This document shows, piece after piece, positions 50,700 through 58,151 of a stretch of 64,000 bases of DNA. Under the pieces are notes generated by a model. The model had not been told where the DNA came from, did no database searches, and worked only from the letters and a program-made list of their open reading frames with translations. Numbering within the stretch: the first letter of the stretch is position 1; the number at the start of each line of letters is the position of its first letter. The DNA is from an uncultured Oscillospiraceae bacterium (lineage in GTDB: Bacteria; Bacillota; Clostridia; Oscillospirales; Oscillospiraceae): the NCBI GenBank assembly GCA_910584045.1, contig CAJTYO010000001.1, positions 20,025 to 84,024 on the forward strand, in the 5' to 3' direction. A program made the translations under genes and the position numbers.

Positions 50700-50837
50700 A
50701 CTTGGGAATCGGTAAAAAGGAGGCGGGGGGAAACCGGGACGCGACAAGGCAAAGGACGCAGGCGGGCTGCCGCCTGTCAAAGCTGACAACGCAGCCCGCG
50801 CCACAGTTTCCCCACTGAACTTTACCGATTTTCAAGT
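50700..50837. repeat. 138-bp nested inverted-repeat element
   Basis: The ends ACTTGGGAATCGGTAAA (50700-50716) and TTTACCGATTTTCAAGT (50821-50837) are inverted repeats with 15 of 17 bases paired. Inside, GGGGAAAC (50727-50734) pairs with GTTTCCCC (50806-50813), and GCGGGCTGC (50762-50770) with GCAGCCCGC (50791-50799), closing a hairpin with TGTCA/TGACA. It could be a MITE-like element or a structured RNA. No target duplication is visible. Confidence 0.65.
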
Positions 50838-50931
50838 GCTTTGACTATATGCGCGGTCCCCTCTGGATTTCTACGGCTGCGGGCGAATTTTTGTGCATAA
50901 CCCCGATTTCCCTTTTCTGCTCGCAGAGGGG

Positions 50932-50959
50932 TTGACATTTTCCTATTATACGATATAAT
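50932..50959 (+). promoter_or_regulatory. promoter of degV-type gene
   Basis: TTGACA (50932-50937), 16 bp and TATAAT (50954-50959), 35 bp before the start codon. Confidence 0.78.
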
Positions 50960-50993
50960 CTAATCATCAGTATTACTTGAGGCGGTTTTTGAT

Positions 50994-51827
50994 ATGACAT
51001 ATAGATTGATCTGCGACAGCTGCACCGACCTGCCCATGGAGCTGCTGTCGGACCCCCACGTGCGGAAGGTACCCCTGAGCATTCAGGTGGGTCCCGAGAC
51101 AGTGATTGACGGGGAGGACCTTCGGCAGGGGGAGCTGCTGCAAAAGATGCGGGCCTGGCCCGACGCGCCGAAGACGGCATGTCCCTCCCCTTCCATGTAC
51201 CTCGAGCAGTTTCTGGACAGCGGGGACAACTATGTCGTCACGCTGTCCGGACAGCTCTCCGGCTCCTATAACGCCGCGATGCAGGCCCGCGCCATCTACC
51301 GCGAGGAGGGCGGCACGGGGAACGTCCATGTGTTCAACTCCCGGTCCGCCTCCTCCGGCCAGTGTCAGATTGCGCTGCTGGTCCGGGAACTGACGGCCCG
51401 GAGCCTGCCCTTTGCCCAGGTGGTGGAGCAGGTGGAGGCATATATCAAGCGGATGCAGACGCTGTTCGTTCTGGAAAACCTGGATAATCTGCGAAAGAAC
51501 GGCCGTTTGACCCGGATGCAGGCGCTGGTAACGGGTGCGCTGCGGGTAAAGCTGCTGTGCAGCGCCACACCGGAGGGCGAGATTCAGAAGCTGGGCCAGG
51601 GCCTCTCTGTGCGGCAGACCCTGGCGAAGATGGTCTCTCGGATGGCTGAGGATGCCGGCCACGCCGGACGGCGGCTGGTGATCGCCCACTGCAACTGCCG
51701 GGAGCGGGCGGAGACGGTCCGCGAGATGATCGAGCGGCGCTGTCGTTTTGGCGAGATTCTGATTGTGACCACCGGCGGTATTTCCACCGTATATGCCGAC
51801 GACGGCGGGATTATTGCGGCCTATTGA
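50994..51827 (+). CDS. DegV-family fatty-acid-binding protein
   Basis: The 277-residue protein has DegV features: ICDSCTDLPMELL, VVTLSGQLSGSYNAAMQAR, FNSRSASSGQ and LENLDNLRKNGRL. DegV/FakB-type proteins hold a fatty acid and present it to the FakA kinase. No fakA is nearby. It is transcribed alone; repeat D lies 11 bases after its stop codon. Confidence 0.9.
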   Translation: MTYRLICDSCTDLPMELLSDPHVRKVPLSIQVGPETVIDGEDLRQGELLQKMRAWPDAPKTACPSPSMYLEQFLDSGDNYVVTLSGQLSGSYNAAMQARAIYREEGGTGNVHVFNSRSASSGQCQIALLVRELTARSLPFAQVVEQVEAYIKRMQTLFVLENLDNLRKNGRLTRMQALVTGALRVKLLCSATPEGEIQKLGQGLSVRQTLAKMVSRMAEDAGHAGRRLVIAHCNCRERAETVREMIERRCRFGEILIVTTGGISTVYADDGGIIAAY

Positions 51828-51837
51828 CCGCCTGCGG

Positions 51838-51900
51838 ACATTGCAATCATACTGGAGAGCCATACTGTCGCCCGCCTATGGCGGCTTAGGGCCGGGGCGG
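51838..51900 (-). repeat. dispersed palindromic repeat, copy D (half element)
   Basis: The reverse complement reads CGGCCCTAAGCCGCCATAGG, then a GTATGGCTCTCCAGTATGAT block and TGCAATGT, matching the right half of copy A. It lies directly 3' of the degV-type gene. Confidence 0.7.
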
Positions 51901-51921
51901 CCCATATATTAATACACAAAA

Positions 51922-51947
51922 AGAGGGAGGGCAAATGCCCTCCCTCT
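51922..51947. terminator. terminator between the degV-type gene and convergent ogt
   Basis: AGAGGGAGGGCA (51922-51933) pairs with TGCCCTCCCTCT (51936-51947), with A-rich sequence upstream that serves as T-run for ogt on the minus strand. Confidence 0.85.
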
Positions 51948-51950
51948 CCT

Positions 51951-52400
51951 CTATTGGCATCCCTCAATGGACAGAAGCGCCTTTTTGATCCACAGTCCTC
52001 CGGTGTATCCCACCAGCTTTCCCCCGGCCCCAATCACCCGGTGGCAGGGGATTATAACCGGTATGGGATTTTTGCTGTTGGCCTGCCCGACGGCGACAGC
52101 GGCGCCGGGCTTTCCCAGCCGCGCAGCCACCGTCCCATAGCTGACCGCAGTCCCATAGGGAATCTCCCGCAGAGCCTCCCAGACCCGTTTCTGAAAGTCC
52201 GTCCCCTCCGGGGCCAGCGGGACCCTAAACGTCCGCCTTATACCGGCAAAATACTCCTCCAGCTCCCGTGCGGCCTGCTCCAAAACGGGTGCGGAATCCC
52301 CCCCTCCATCTCCGCCGCCGAAGGCAATCCCCGTCAGCGCCTGCTCTGTGCCGGTGAGCGCCAGCGGCCCGATGGGGCTCTGTACCACCCTCCGATACAT
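51951..52400 (-). CDS. ogt: methylated-DNA-[protein]-cysteine S-methyltransferase
   Basis: The 149-residue protein has the active-site motif PCHRVIG (Cys119) and DNA-binding FQKRVWEALREIPYGTAVSYG, as in Ogt. It removes alkyl groups from O6-alkylguanine by suicidal transfer. It starts three bases after the stop of the aldose epimerase gene, so the two are co-transcribed. Confidence 0.93.
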   Translation of the reverse strand: MYRRVVQSPIGPLALTGTEQALTGIAFGGGDGGGDSAPVLEQAARELEEYFAGIRRTFRVPLAPEGTDFQKRVWEALREIPYGTAVSYGTVAARLGKPGAAVAVGQANSKNPIPVIIPCHRVIGAGGKLVGYTGGLWIKKALLSIEGCQ

Positions 52401-52403
52401 ATC

Positions 52404-53279
52404 TCAGAAAATGGTCACGGTCCAGCGGTTCTCATACCGCTGGCGGGGGGCCAGGGAGATCAAATCAAACTGCTGGCTTAAATCCTCCACAACGCCGTCC
52501 CGAGACGGCAGACTGACCCACGGCTCCAGGCAGACATAGGGCGCGTCCGTCTTCGGCTGGTGCCAGATGCCCATATACCGCATCTTGGGGCAGTCCAAAG
52601 TCAGTCCCCGGCTCCCCTCCCCGGCAGAGAGCGTAACGCTGCGGGCAAAGTTCTTCAGGATGACAGCGTCATGATCGAACAGATCGTGGGCCAGGGGCAG
52701 GTCCACATCGTTCACCAGCGGATAGGCCTCCTCGTGGCCGCTGAGCATGTAGTTGTCGCTCAGGAGCACCCGGTTGGGCCGGCAGGGCTGGGCAAAGGTG
52801 AGGCGATAGTCGGTAAAAGACTTCCCCGCCTCCAGCGGCACCCGGAAGCCGGGATGTCCGCCCAGGCCAAAGAACATCGTCTTTTTATCCATGTTCTCCG
52901 TTGCATAGACGATCACCAGCGTTTTGTCCTCCAAGACAAAGGATACGTCGAAATGGAAGGAGAAGGGGTAGATCTCCCGAGTCTCCGCATTGTCCTCCGT
53001 GTGCAGAGTGAGATGGTCCTTCCCCTGGGTCAGAACAGAGAAGGCGGCGCGCTTGACGAAGCCGTGCCGGGTCATCTCGTACTCTTTTCCGCCATATGTA
53101 TACCGGTCGTTGGTCAGGCGGCCCACATAGGGGAACAGAATGGGTGCGCGGCCCGTCCAGTAGGCAGCGTCGCCGTTCCAAAGGTACTCCGTGCCGTCGG
53201 CGCCGGTGACGGACGTCAGCTGAGCTCCCAGCTCGTCTACGGTCACGGTCATAGCGTCGTTATGAATCGTGTACAGCAT
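52404..53279 (-). CDS. aldose 1-epimerase family protein
   Basis: The 291-residue protein resembles LacX/GalM-like mutarotases (GTEYLWNGDAAYWTGRAPILFPYVGRL, THE-like GGHPGFRVPL, PYVCLEPWVSLP). It would interconvert sugar anomers; the exact sugar is unknown, and some relatives act on hexose-6-phosphates. AAGGAG precedes the ATG, with a promoter 53 bp upstream. It is first in a two-gene unit with ogt. Confidence 0.88.
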   Translation of the reverse strand: MLYTIHNDAMTVTVDELGAQLTSVTGADGTEYLWNGDAAYWTGRAPILFPYVGRLTNDRYTYGGKEYEMTRHGFVKRAAFSVLTQGKDHLTLHTEDNAETREIYPFSFHFDVSFVLEDKTLVIVYATENMDKKTMFFGLGGHPGFRVPLEAGKSFTDYRLTFAQPCRPNRVLLSDNYMLSGHEEAYPLVNDVDLPLAHDLFDHDAVILKNFARSVTLSAGEGSRGLTLDCPKMRYMGIWHQPKTDAPYVCLEPWVSLPSRDGVVEDLSQQFDLISLAPRQRYENRWTVTIF

Positions 53280-53331
53280 AAATAACTCCTTCTCGGGTCA
53301 AAATGCCCGCAGCCAATTTCTCCTGTTTACC

Positions 53332-53360
53332 ATGATACTAAAATATCTCCCAAAAAGCAA
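53332..53360 (-). promoter_or_regulatory. promoter of the epimerase-ogt operon
   Basis: On the minus strand TTGCTT (53360-53355), 17 bp and TATCAT (53337-53332). Confidence 0.65.
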
Positions 53361-53414
53361 GACGAATTCTGGAAAAACCAATGAAGTAACTGTAAATTTT
53401 TTCCCCATGAAAAT

Positions 53415-53442
53415 AGCCGCCGGGCACTGCTGCCCGGCGGCT
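53415..53442 (-). terminator. terminator after nrdD
   Basis: Perfect 12-bp arms 53415-53426 and 53431-53442, followed on the minus strand by ATTTTC. Confidence 0.85.
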
Positions 53443-53519
53443 TGAAAGCAAAGAAGGTATACTATTCCCACATAACGTTCCTTTTGATGCTGTTTCTTTC
53501 GTGAAAAAACTTCACCGCG

Positions 53520-55841
53520 TCACGTGTGCTTGACCCGGTCGGCCTCCTCGGCGGACTTGGCGTCGTTCCACTGGTCCATGCTGCCCACCAGATAGCCCGT
53601 GATCCGCCGGATGCGCTCGAAGCCCTCCTGACAGGAGCACTCCCTGCGTCCGCAGCCGGGGCACTCGTCGTCGATGATCCCTGTGTATCCGCAGCAGGGG
53701 TCCCGGTCCACCGGATGGTTCACCGAGCCGTAGCCGATGCCCGCCTCCTTCATGCACCGGATCACCTTCTCGAAGGCGTCCAGATTTTTCAGCGGGTCGC
53801 CGTTCATCTCCACATAGCTGATGTGTCCCGCGTTGGTCAGCGCATGATAGGGGGCCTCCAGCTTAATCTTGTCAAAGGCTCCGATGGAGTAGTATACCGG
53901 AACATGGAAGCTGTTGGTGTAATAGTCCCTGTCCGTCACGCCGGGGATCTCGCCGAAGCGCTTCTTATCCATCCGGATAAACCGTCCGGACAGTCCCTCC
54001 GCCGGCGTGGCCAGCAGGGAGAAGTTCAGCCCCGTCTTCTGGCTCTCCGCGTCCATCTTCGCCCGCATACGCGCCACAATCTCCAGGCCCAGCCGCTGGC
54101 TGTGCTCGCTCTCGCCGTGGTGCTGGCCGGTGAGGGCCACCAGGGTCTCCGCCAGCCCGATAAAGCCCACGGACAGCGTCCCGTGCTTGAGCACCTCCCG
54201 CACCTCGTCGGTCCAGCCCAGCTTCTCGCTGTCCAGCCACACCCCCTGTCCCATCAGGAAGGGGAAGTTGTACACATGCTTTCTCGCCTGAATCTCGAAG
54301 CGCTCCAGCAGCTGGTCCACGCACAGCTCCAGCTTCCGGTCCAGCTCCTCGAAGAAAGCGTCCAGATCCCCCCTGGCCTTGATGGCGATGCGGGGGAGGT
54401 TGATGGAGGTAAAGCTCAGATTGCCCCGCTGGTTGCACTGCTGGCGGGAGGTGTCGTAGACGTTGGAGATGACCCGGGTGCGGCAGCCCATGTAGGCGAT
54501 CTCCGTTTCCGGTCGCTTGGGGTCATAGTACTGCAGGTTGAACGGCGCGTCGATAAAGGCGAAGTTGGGGAACAGCCGCTTGGCGCTGCACCGGCAGGCC
54601 AGCTTGAAGAGGTCATAGTTGGGCTCGCCGGGGTTGTAGTTCACGCCCTCCTTCACCCGGAAGATCTGGATGGGAAAGATGGGGGTCTCACCGTTGCCCA
54701 GGCCCTGCTCCGTGGTCAGCAGCAGGTTGCGCATGACCATGCGCCCCTCCGGCGAGGTGTCCATGCCGTAGTTGATGGAGGAGAAGGGAGTCTGAGCCCC
54801 CGCCCGGCTGTGCATGGTGTTCAGGTTGTGGATAAAGGCCTCCATGGCCTGGAAGGTGGCCCGGTCGGTCTCCTTCTCGGCGTAGTGAACAGCCATGGAC
54901 TGGGCCCGGCGCATCCGCTCCTCGTCGCCGTATTTCTCCACCAGATGGGGCAGCTCCGCCTCCATATAGGGCTGGCAGGCCTCCAGCCGGGGATACAGGC
55001 CGCTCTCCTCCTCCAGCTTTTCCCGCAGGGCCTTCAGCGTGTCCTCCGGATCATCCATATCGTGCCACAGCATCAGCGCCTTGGCCAGGTTCCGGGTGTA
55101 GTAGCGGCGGAAGGTTTTTTTCACGCCGTCGGCCATGCCGTAGTCGAAGTTCACGATGGCCTGTCCGCCGTGCTGGTCGTTCTGGTTTGACTGAATGGCG
55201 ATGCAGGCCAGGGCGGCGTAGGAGGAGATATCGTTGGGCTCCCGCAGATAGCCATGTCCGGTGGAGAAGCCGCCCTTGAACAGCTTCTTGACGTCGATCT
55301 GACAGCAGGTGGTGGTCAGGGTGTAGAAGTCCAGATCGTGGATATGGATGTCGCCCTCCTGATGGGCCTTGGCGTGCTCGGGCTTCAGGACGAACATCTG
55401 ATAGAACTGCTTGGCCCCCTCGCTGCCGTACTTGAGCATGGCGCCCATGGCAGTGTCGCCGTTGATGTTGGCGTTTTCCCGCTTCACGTCGGAGTCCACC
55501 GCGTCGGAGAAGGTGATGTCCTCATAGGTTTTCATCAGCCGGGTGTTCATCTCCCGCACCCTGCTTCGCTCATTGCGGTACAGGATATAGGCCTTGGCCG
55601 TCTGGATGTAGCCCTTGTCCATCAGCACCCGTTCCACGATGTCCTGAATGTGCTCCACGTCCGGAGCGGCGGCGCCCTCCACCTCCAGGATGGACAGCAC
55701 CTCCCCGGCCAGAGCCGCGGCCACATCCTCCTGGCCCGGCTTGTAGGTCGCTTCGAAGGCCTTGGCAATAGCGCCCGCGATCTTCTCTTTGTCGAAGCTG
55801 ACCAGCCGCCCGTCCCTTTTCCTCAATTTTTCGATCGTCAT
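53520..55841 (-). CDS. nrdD: anaerobic (class III) ribonucleoside-triphosphate reductase
   Basis: The 773-residue protein has an N-terminal ATP-cone (about 4-95: KRDGRLVSFDKEKIAGAIAK) for allosteric control, the glycyl-radical barrel, a C-terminal Cys cluster (DPCCGY...CPGCGR) likely binding zinc, and the radical site RRITGYLVGS with Gly749. It reduces ribonucleotides to deoxyribonucleotides under anoxia. I start at ATG 55841, with GAGGAG upstream; the longer frame is leader sequence. The activase gene nrdG is not next to it. Confidence 0.96.
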   Translation of the reverse strand: MTIEKLRKRDGRLVSFDKEKIAGAIAKAFEATYKPGQEDVAAALAGEVLSILEVEGAAAPDVEHIQDIVERVLMDKGYIQTAKAYILYRNERSRVREMNTRLMKTYEDITFSDAVDSDVKRENANINGDTAMGAMLKYGSEGAKQFYQMFVLKPEHAKAHQEGDIHIHDLDFYTLTTTCCQIDVKKLFKGGFSTGHGYLREPNDISSYAALACIAIQSNQNDQHGGQAIVNFDYGMADGVKKTFRRYYTRNLAKALMLWHDMDDPEDTLKALREKLEEESGLYPRLEACQPYMEAELPHLVEKYGDEERMRRAQSMAVHYAEKETDRATFQAMEAFIHNLNTMHSRAGAQTPFSSINYGMDTSPEGRMVMRNLLLTTEQGLGNGETPIFPIQIFRVKEGVNYNPGEPNYDLFKLACRCSAKRLFPNFAFIDAPFNLQYYDPKRPETEIAYMGCRTRVISNVYDTSRQQCNQRGNLSFTSINLPRIAIKARGDLDAFFEELDRKLELCVDQLLERFEIQARKHVYNFPFLMGQGVWLDSEKLGWTDEVREVLKHGTLSVGFIGLAETLVALTGQHHGESEHSQRLGLEIVARMRAKMDAESQKTGLNFSLLATPAEGLSGRFIRMDKKRFGEIPGVTDRDYYTNSFHVPVYYSIGAFDKIKLEAPYHALTNAGHISYVEMNGDPLKNLDAFEKVIRCMKEAGIGYGSVNHPVDRDPCCGYTGIIDDECPGCGRRECSCQEGFERIRRITGYLVGSMDQWNDAKSAEEADRVKHT

Positions 55842-55881
55842 TTCCCAATACTCCTCAGTGAAATCAGTAAAATTCAAAACT

Positions 55882-55917
55882 GTGCCCGGGGGCAGGGTAT
55901 ATGCCGCCCCCGGGCAC
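55882..55917 (-). promoter_or_regulatory. 12-bp stem-loop in the nrdD leader
   Basis: GTGCCCGGGGGC (55882-55893) pairs perfectly with GCCCCCGGGCAC (55906-55917) around a 12-nt loop, 40-76 nt before the nrdD start. Its outer edge overlaps the distal NrdR-like box. Confidence 0.65.
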
Positions 55918-55961
55918 AAGATATTGCGCTGCCGATCCTATAGCGAACGTACATATAGTAC
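55914..55961 (-). promoter_or_regulatory. tandem NrdR-box-like sites at the nrdD promoter
   Basis: On the minus strand GCGCAATATCTTGTGC (55929-55914) matches the 16-bp NrdR box at about 11 of 16 positions, and GTACTATATGTACGTT (55961-55946) at about 9. Their centres are 32 bp apart, about three helix turns, the usual spacing of NrdR box pairs. One covers the -10 box. Confidence 0.6.
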
Positions 55962-55983
55962 AACCCGTGGGCTCTGCTGTCAA
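55955..55983 (-). promoter_or_regulatory. promoter of nrdD
   Basis: On the minus strand TTGACA (55983-55978), 17 bp and TACTAT (55960-55955). Confidence 0.78.
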
Positions 55984-55999
55984 GTGATAAATATCACTT
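55982..55999. promoter_or_regulatory. Crp/Fnr-like palindrome at the nrdD -35 box
   Basis: AAGTGATA-AA-TATCACTT is an 18-bp palindrome touching the -35 box. GTGAT-N4-ATCAC resembles Fnr/Crp-family sites. It also lies between nrdD and icd and could affect either. Confidence 0.5.
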
Positions 56000-56048
56000 C
56001 GGTGAAAAAATTTGGCGGACCGTCTTCGCTCCGCCGTAAAGAGACAGG

Positions 56049-57263
56049 CTACAGCCGCTGCGTCAGCCTCTCGGCGATCTCGTCCAGAAACGCCTCGGAG
56101 CTCACCGCCCGGGCCTGAAAGCCCGGCTCTGCCAGTCCCACCAGGTCCTTTGTCATGATCCCCGCGCCCAGAGTGGCGAAGCAGGCCTCCTCCAGCTTCC
56201 CTGCGAAGCGGACCAGATCCTCCAGCCCGTCCAGCTCGCCCCGCTTCCGCAGCGCGCCGGACCAGGCGAAGATGGTGGCCATGGAGTTGGTGGAGGTCTT
56301 CTCCCCCGCCAGATACTTGTAGTAGTGTCTGGTCACAGTGCCGTGGGCGGCCTCGAACTCCGTCGCGCCGTCGGGGGAGACCAGCACGGAGGTCATCATG
56401 GCCAGCGAGCCGAAGGCAGTGGAGACCATGTCGCTCATCACGTCGCCGTCATAGTTCTTGCAGGCCCAGATGTACCCGCCCTCGCTGCGGATAACCCGGG
56501 CCACCGCGTCGTCGATGAGCGTGTAAAAATAGGAGATGCCCAGCTCCTCAAATCTGCTCCTGTAGCCCTCGTACTCCTCCTCAAATATTTTCTTAAACTC
56601 CCCGTCATAGACCTTGGCTATGGTGTCCTTGGTGGAGAACCACAGATCCTGCTTTGTATCCACGGCGTACTGAAAGCAGGACCGGGCGAAGGAGCGGATG
56701 GACCGGTCCTTGTTGTGGGCCCCCTGCCAGACGGTGGGGCCGTCGGTTTTCTGGACGGTGACCGTTTTCTCCTCCGTGCCGTCGTCGCTTTTAAAGGTCA
56801 TGGTGCATGTCCCCGGCTTATCCGTGGCGAAGTCCACGCTCTTGTATACGTCGCCGTAGGCGTGCCGGGCGATGGTAATGGGCTTCTTCCAGTTTTTCAC
56901 CACCGGCCGGATGGCGTCGATGCAGATGGGGGTCCGGAACACGGTGCCATCCAGAATGCTGCGGATGGTGCCGTTGGGGCTCTTCCACATCTCTGTGAGC
57001 TGGGGGTACTCCTCCATCCGCTGCTTGTTGGGGGTAATGGTGGCGCACTTGACGGCCACGCCGTATTTCTTCGCGGCGTTGGCCGCGTCCACGGTGACCT
57101 GGTCCTTTGTTTCGTTCCGGTGCAGCAGGCCCAAGTCGTAGTATTCCGTCTTCAAATCCACAAAGGGGAGGATCAGTTTTTCCTTAATCATGGCCCACAG
57201 GATGCGGGTCATTTCGTCGCCGTCCATCTCCACGAGCGGGGTGGTCATTTTGATTTTTTCCAT
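56049..57263 (-). CDS. icd: NADP-dependent isocitrate dehydrogenase (eukaryote-like dimeric type)
   Basis: The 404-residue protein starts KMTTPLVEMDGDEMTRILWAMIK and has TPNKQRMEEYPQLTEMWKSPNGTIR and YKYLAGEKTSTNSMATIFAW, the signature of the dimeric IDH subfamily common to eukaryotes and some bacteria. It makes 2-oxoglutarate and NADPH, here probably for glutamate synthesis in an incomplete TCA pathway. I start at ATG 57263 after AAAGGTG. Aconitase is the next recognisable housekeeping gene upstream, but element E2 and other repeats separate them. I see no clear promoter in 57264-57349. Confidence 0.95.
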   Translation of the reverse strand: MEKIKMTTPLVEMDGDEMTRILWAMIKEKLILPFVDLKTEYYDLGLLHRNETKDQVTVDAANAAKKYGVAVKCATITPNKQRMEEYPQLTEMWKSPNGTIRSILDGTVFRTPICIDAIRPVVKNWKKPITIARHAYGDVYKSVDFATDKPGTCTMTFKSDDGTEEKTVTVQKTDGPTVWQGAHNKDRSIRSFARSCFQYAVDTKQDLWFSTKDTIAKVYDGEFKKIFEEEYEGYRSRFEELGISYFYTLIDDAVARVIRSEGGYIWACKNYDGDVMSDMVSTAFGSLAMMTSVLVSPDGATEFEAAHGTVTRHYYKYLAGEKTSTNSMATIFAWSGALRKRGELDGLEDLVRFAGKLEEACFATLGAGIMTKDLVGLAEPGFQARAVSSEAFLDEIAERLTQRL

Positions 57264-57435
57264 AACAGATACGCACCTTTCCCGCCGCTTCCGTCCGCAG
57301 TCTGATGCGTGAAGCGGCTTCTTTACTATGTTGTCGGAGGTTTTATTCCCTCCCTTTTCAAATTGGTGTTGCTCAATGCCATTTGACAAAATGAACCGTC
57401 ATGGTATCTAAAGCGAGCAGTTGCCCTTTGGATAT

Positions 57436-57624
57436 TCACGATAAGATACTTGCAATAATAGCAATCGTGCAAACTAATATTACTCCCACACTACATACGA
57501 TAATCACTTTTTTAACCTGTTTATTCCCATTTACCGCCGTATCTATTATATCTGAAAATGAAGCGCAAAAAATGGCAGCTATCATCAACAATACAGGCAT
57601 GAACAATAAAAAAAGTTTTTCCAT
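57436..57624 (-). CDS. 62-residue two-helix membrane protein (cassette cargo)
   Basis: The small protein has two hydrophobic segments (about 3-22 and 39-60) joined by a short loop (DTAVNGNKQVKK). GAGG lies about nine bases before the ATG, and the element-borne promoter is upstream. Base composition is strongly AT-rich against the GC-rich surroundings. I recognise no family. Its only known link is its place in an element that matches the TraX-carrying E1. Confidence 0.65.
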   Translation of the reverse strand: MEKLFLLFMPVLLMIAAIFCASFSDIIDTAVNGNKQVKKVIIVCSVGVILVCTIAIIASILS

Positions 57625-57656
57625 ATTTCCATCCTCAGCTTCCGATTTGCGAGCTG

Positions 57657-57685
57657 GTTATAGTACATAGTTATTACTGCATCAA
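57657..57685 (-). promoter_or_regulatory. element-borne promoter of E2
   Basis: On the minus strand TTGATG (57685-57680), 17 bp and TATAAC (57662-57657). The -35 starts 58 bp inside the element end, exactly as in E1. Confidence 0.75.
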
Positions 57686-57779
57686 CCCGGTTTTGTAAAA
57701 ACTGCCAAAGTGATACCTCGGCGACACTTTTCTCAAAAGGGACTTTATTCCACTGTTTCGCTTTCCCCCGGAGGCGGAA

Positions 57780-57855
57780 AACCGGCTGGGTTTCCCCAAA
57801 ACCGCAAGGTTTTTTTTAACCGGCTGGGGTTTTCTCAAAACCCCATGGCCTTTTC
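57780..57855. repeat. 38-bp tandem duplication with hairpins
   Basis: Two 38-bp units (57780-57817 and 57818-57855) both begin AACCGGCTGGG; a decayed third unit (AAAACCGAAGGGGTTT) follows. Each unit can fold (AAAACC-GCAA-GGTTTT; GGGGTTTT-CTC-AAAACCCC). No coding potential is seen in 57744-58151. Confidence 0.6.
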
Positions 57856-57930
57856 AAAAACCGAAGGGGTTTCTGATAGCCCACTCCAGCCTGACAGGGT
57901 TCGCGTGCGCGAATTCTGTCCCTGCAAGCA

Positions 57931-58017
57931 GGTAAAATATGAATATTCTGTGAACACTCCGAAACGGTTGCACGTTTGCGTGCAACTTTGGGCCTTTTCC
58001 GCCCATTTATGTAGGGA
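57931..58017 (+). repeat. two-hairpin repeat element, copy F2
   Basis: TGAATATTCTGTGAAC is followed by the hairpin GTTGCACG-TTTG-CGTGCAAC, then GGGC-(CTTTTCC)-GCCC and TTTATGTAGGGA. Order and spacing match F1 (14131-14215, minus strand). It is antisense to acn. Confidence 0.65.
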
Positions 58018-58151
58018 GCACTAACCACCGTGGTAACCAGGCCCAAAAGTAAGTGCAGCCAGGCCGAGCGCTAGGCCGCGTGCGGCGGATCAATCAGGAA
58101 GACCGCACAAAGCGCACCTTGACAACTCAATCAGTCAACAAATTGGCGAAA

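Larger units (their letters stand above)
57350..57743 (-). mobile_element. mobile-cassette-like element E2 (terminal inverted repeats, 8-bp target duplication)
   Basis: The 394-bp element has a left end containing CCTTTTCAAATTGGTGTTGC (57353-57372) and a right end, on the minus strand, CTTTTGAGAAAAGTGTCGC (57739-57721). The 8-bp repeat TTTATTCC flanks it at 57342-57349 and 57744-57751. Each end matches the same end of E1 at 21 of 23 bases. Inside are a promoter and one 62-codon membrane-protein gene. The insertion lies 86 bp upstream of the icd start codon. Confidence 0.85.

Noticed and set aside
50700..50837. Target-site duplication around the nested inverted-repeat element
   Set aside because: The bases flanking both ends do not match, so insertion cannot be shown.
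53526..55190. 554-codon open frame antisense to nrdD
   Set aside because: Shadow frame of a strongly conserved gene.
57744..58151. Coding gene between E2 and acn
   Set aside because: Open frames are short, interrupted by hairpins and repeats, and lack ribosome sites.
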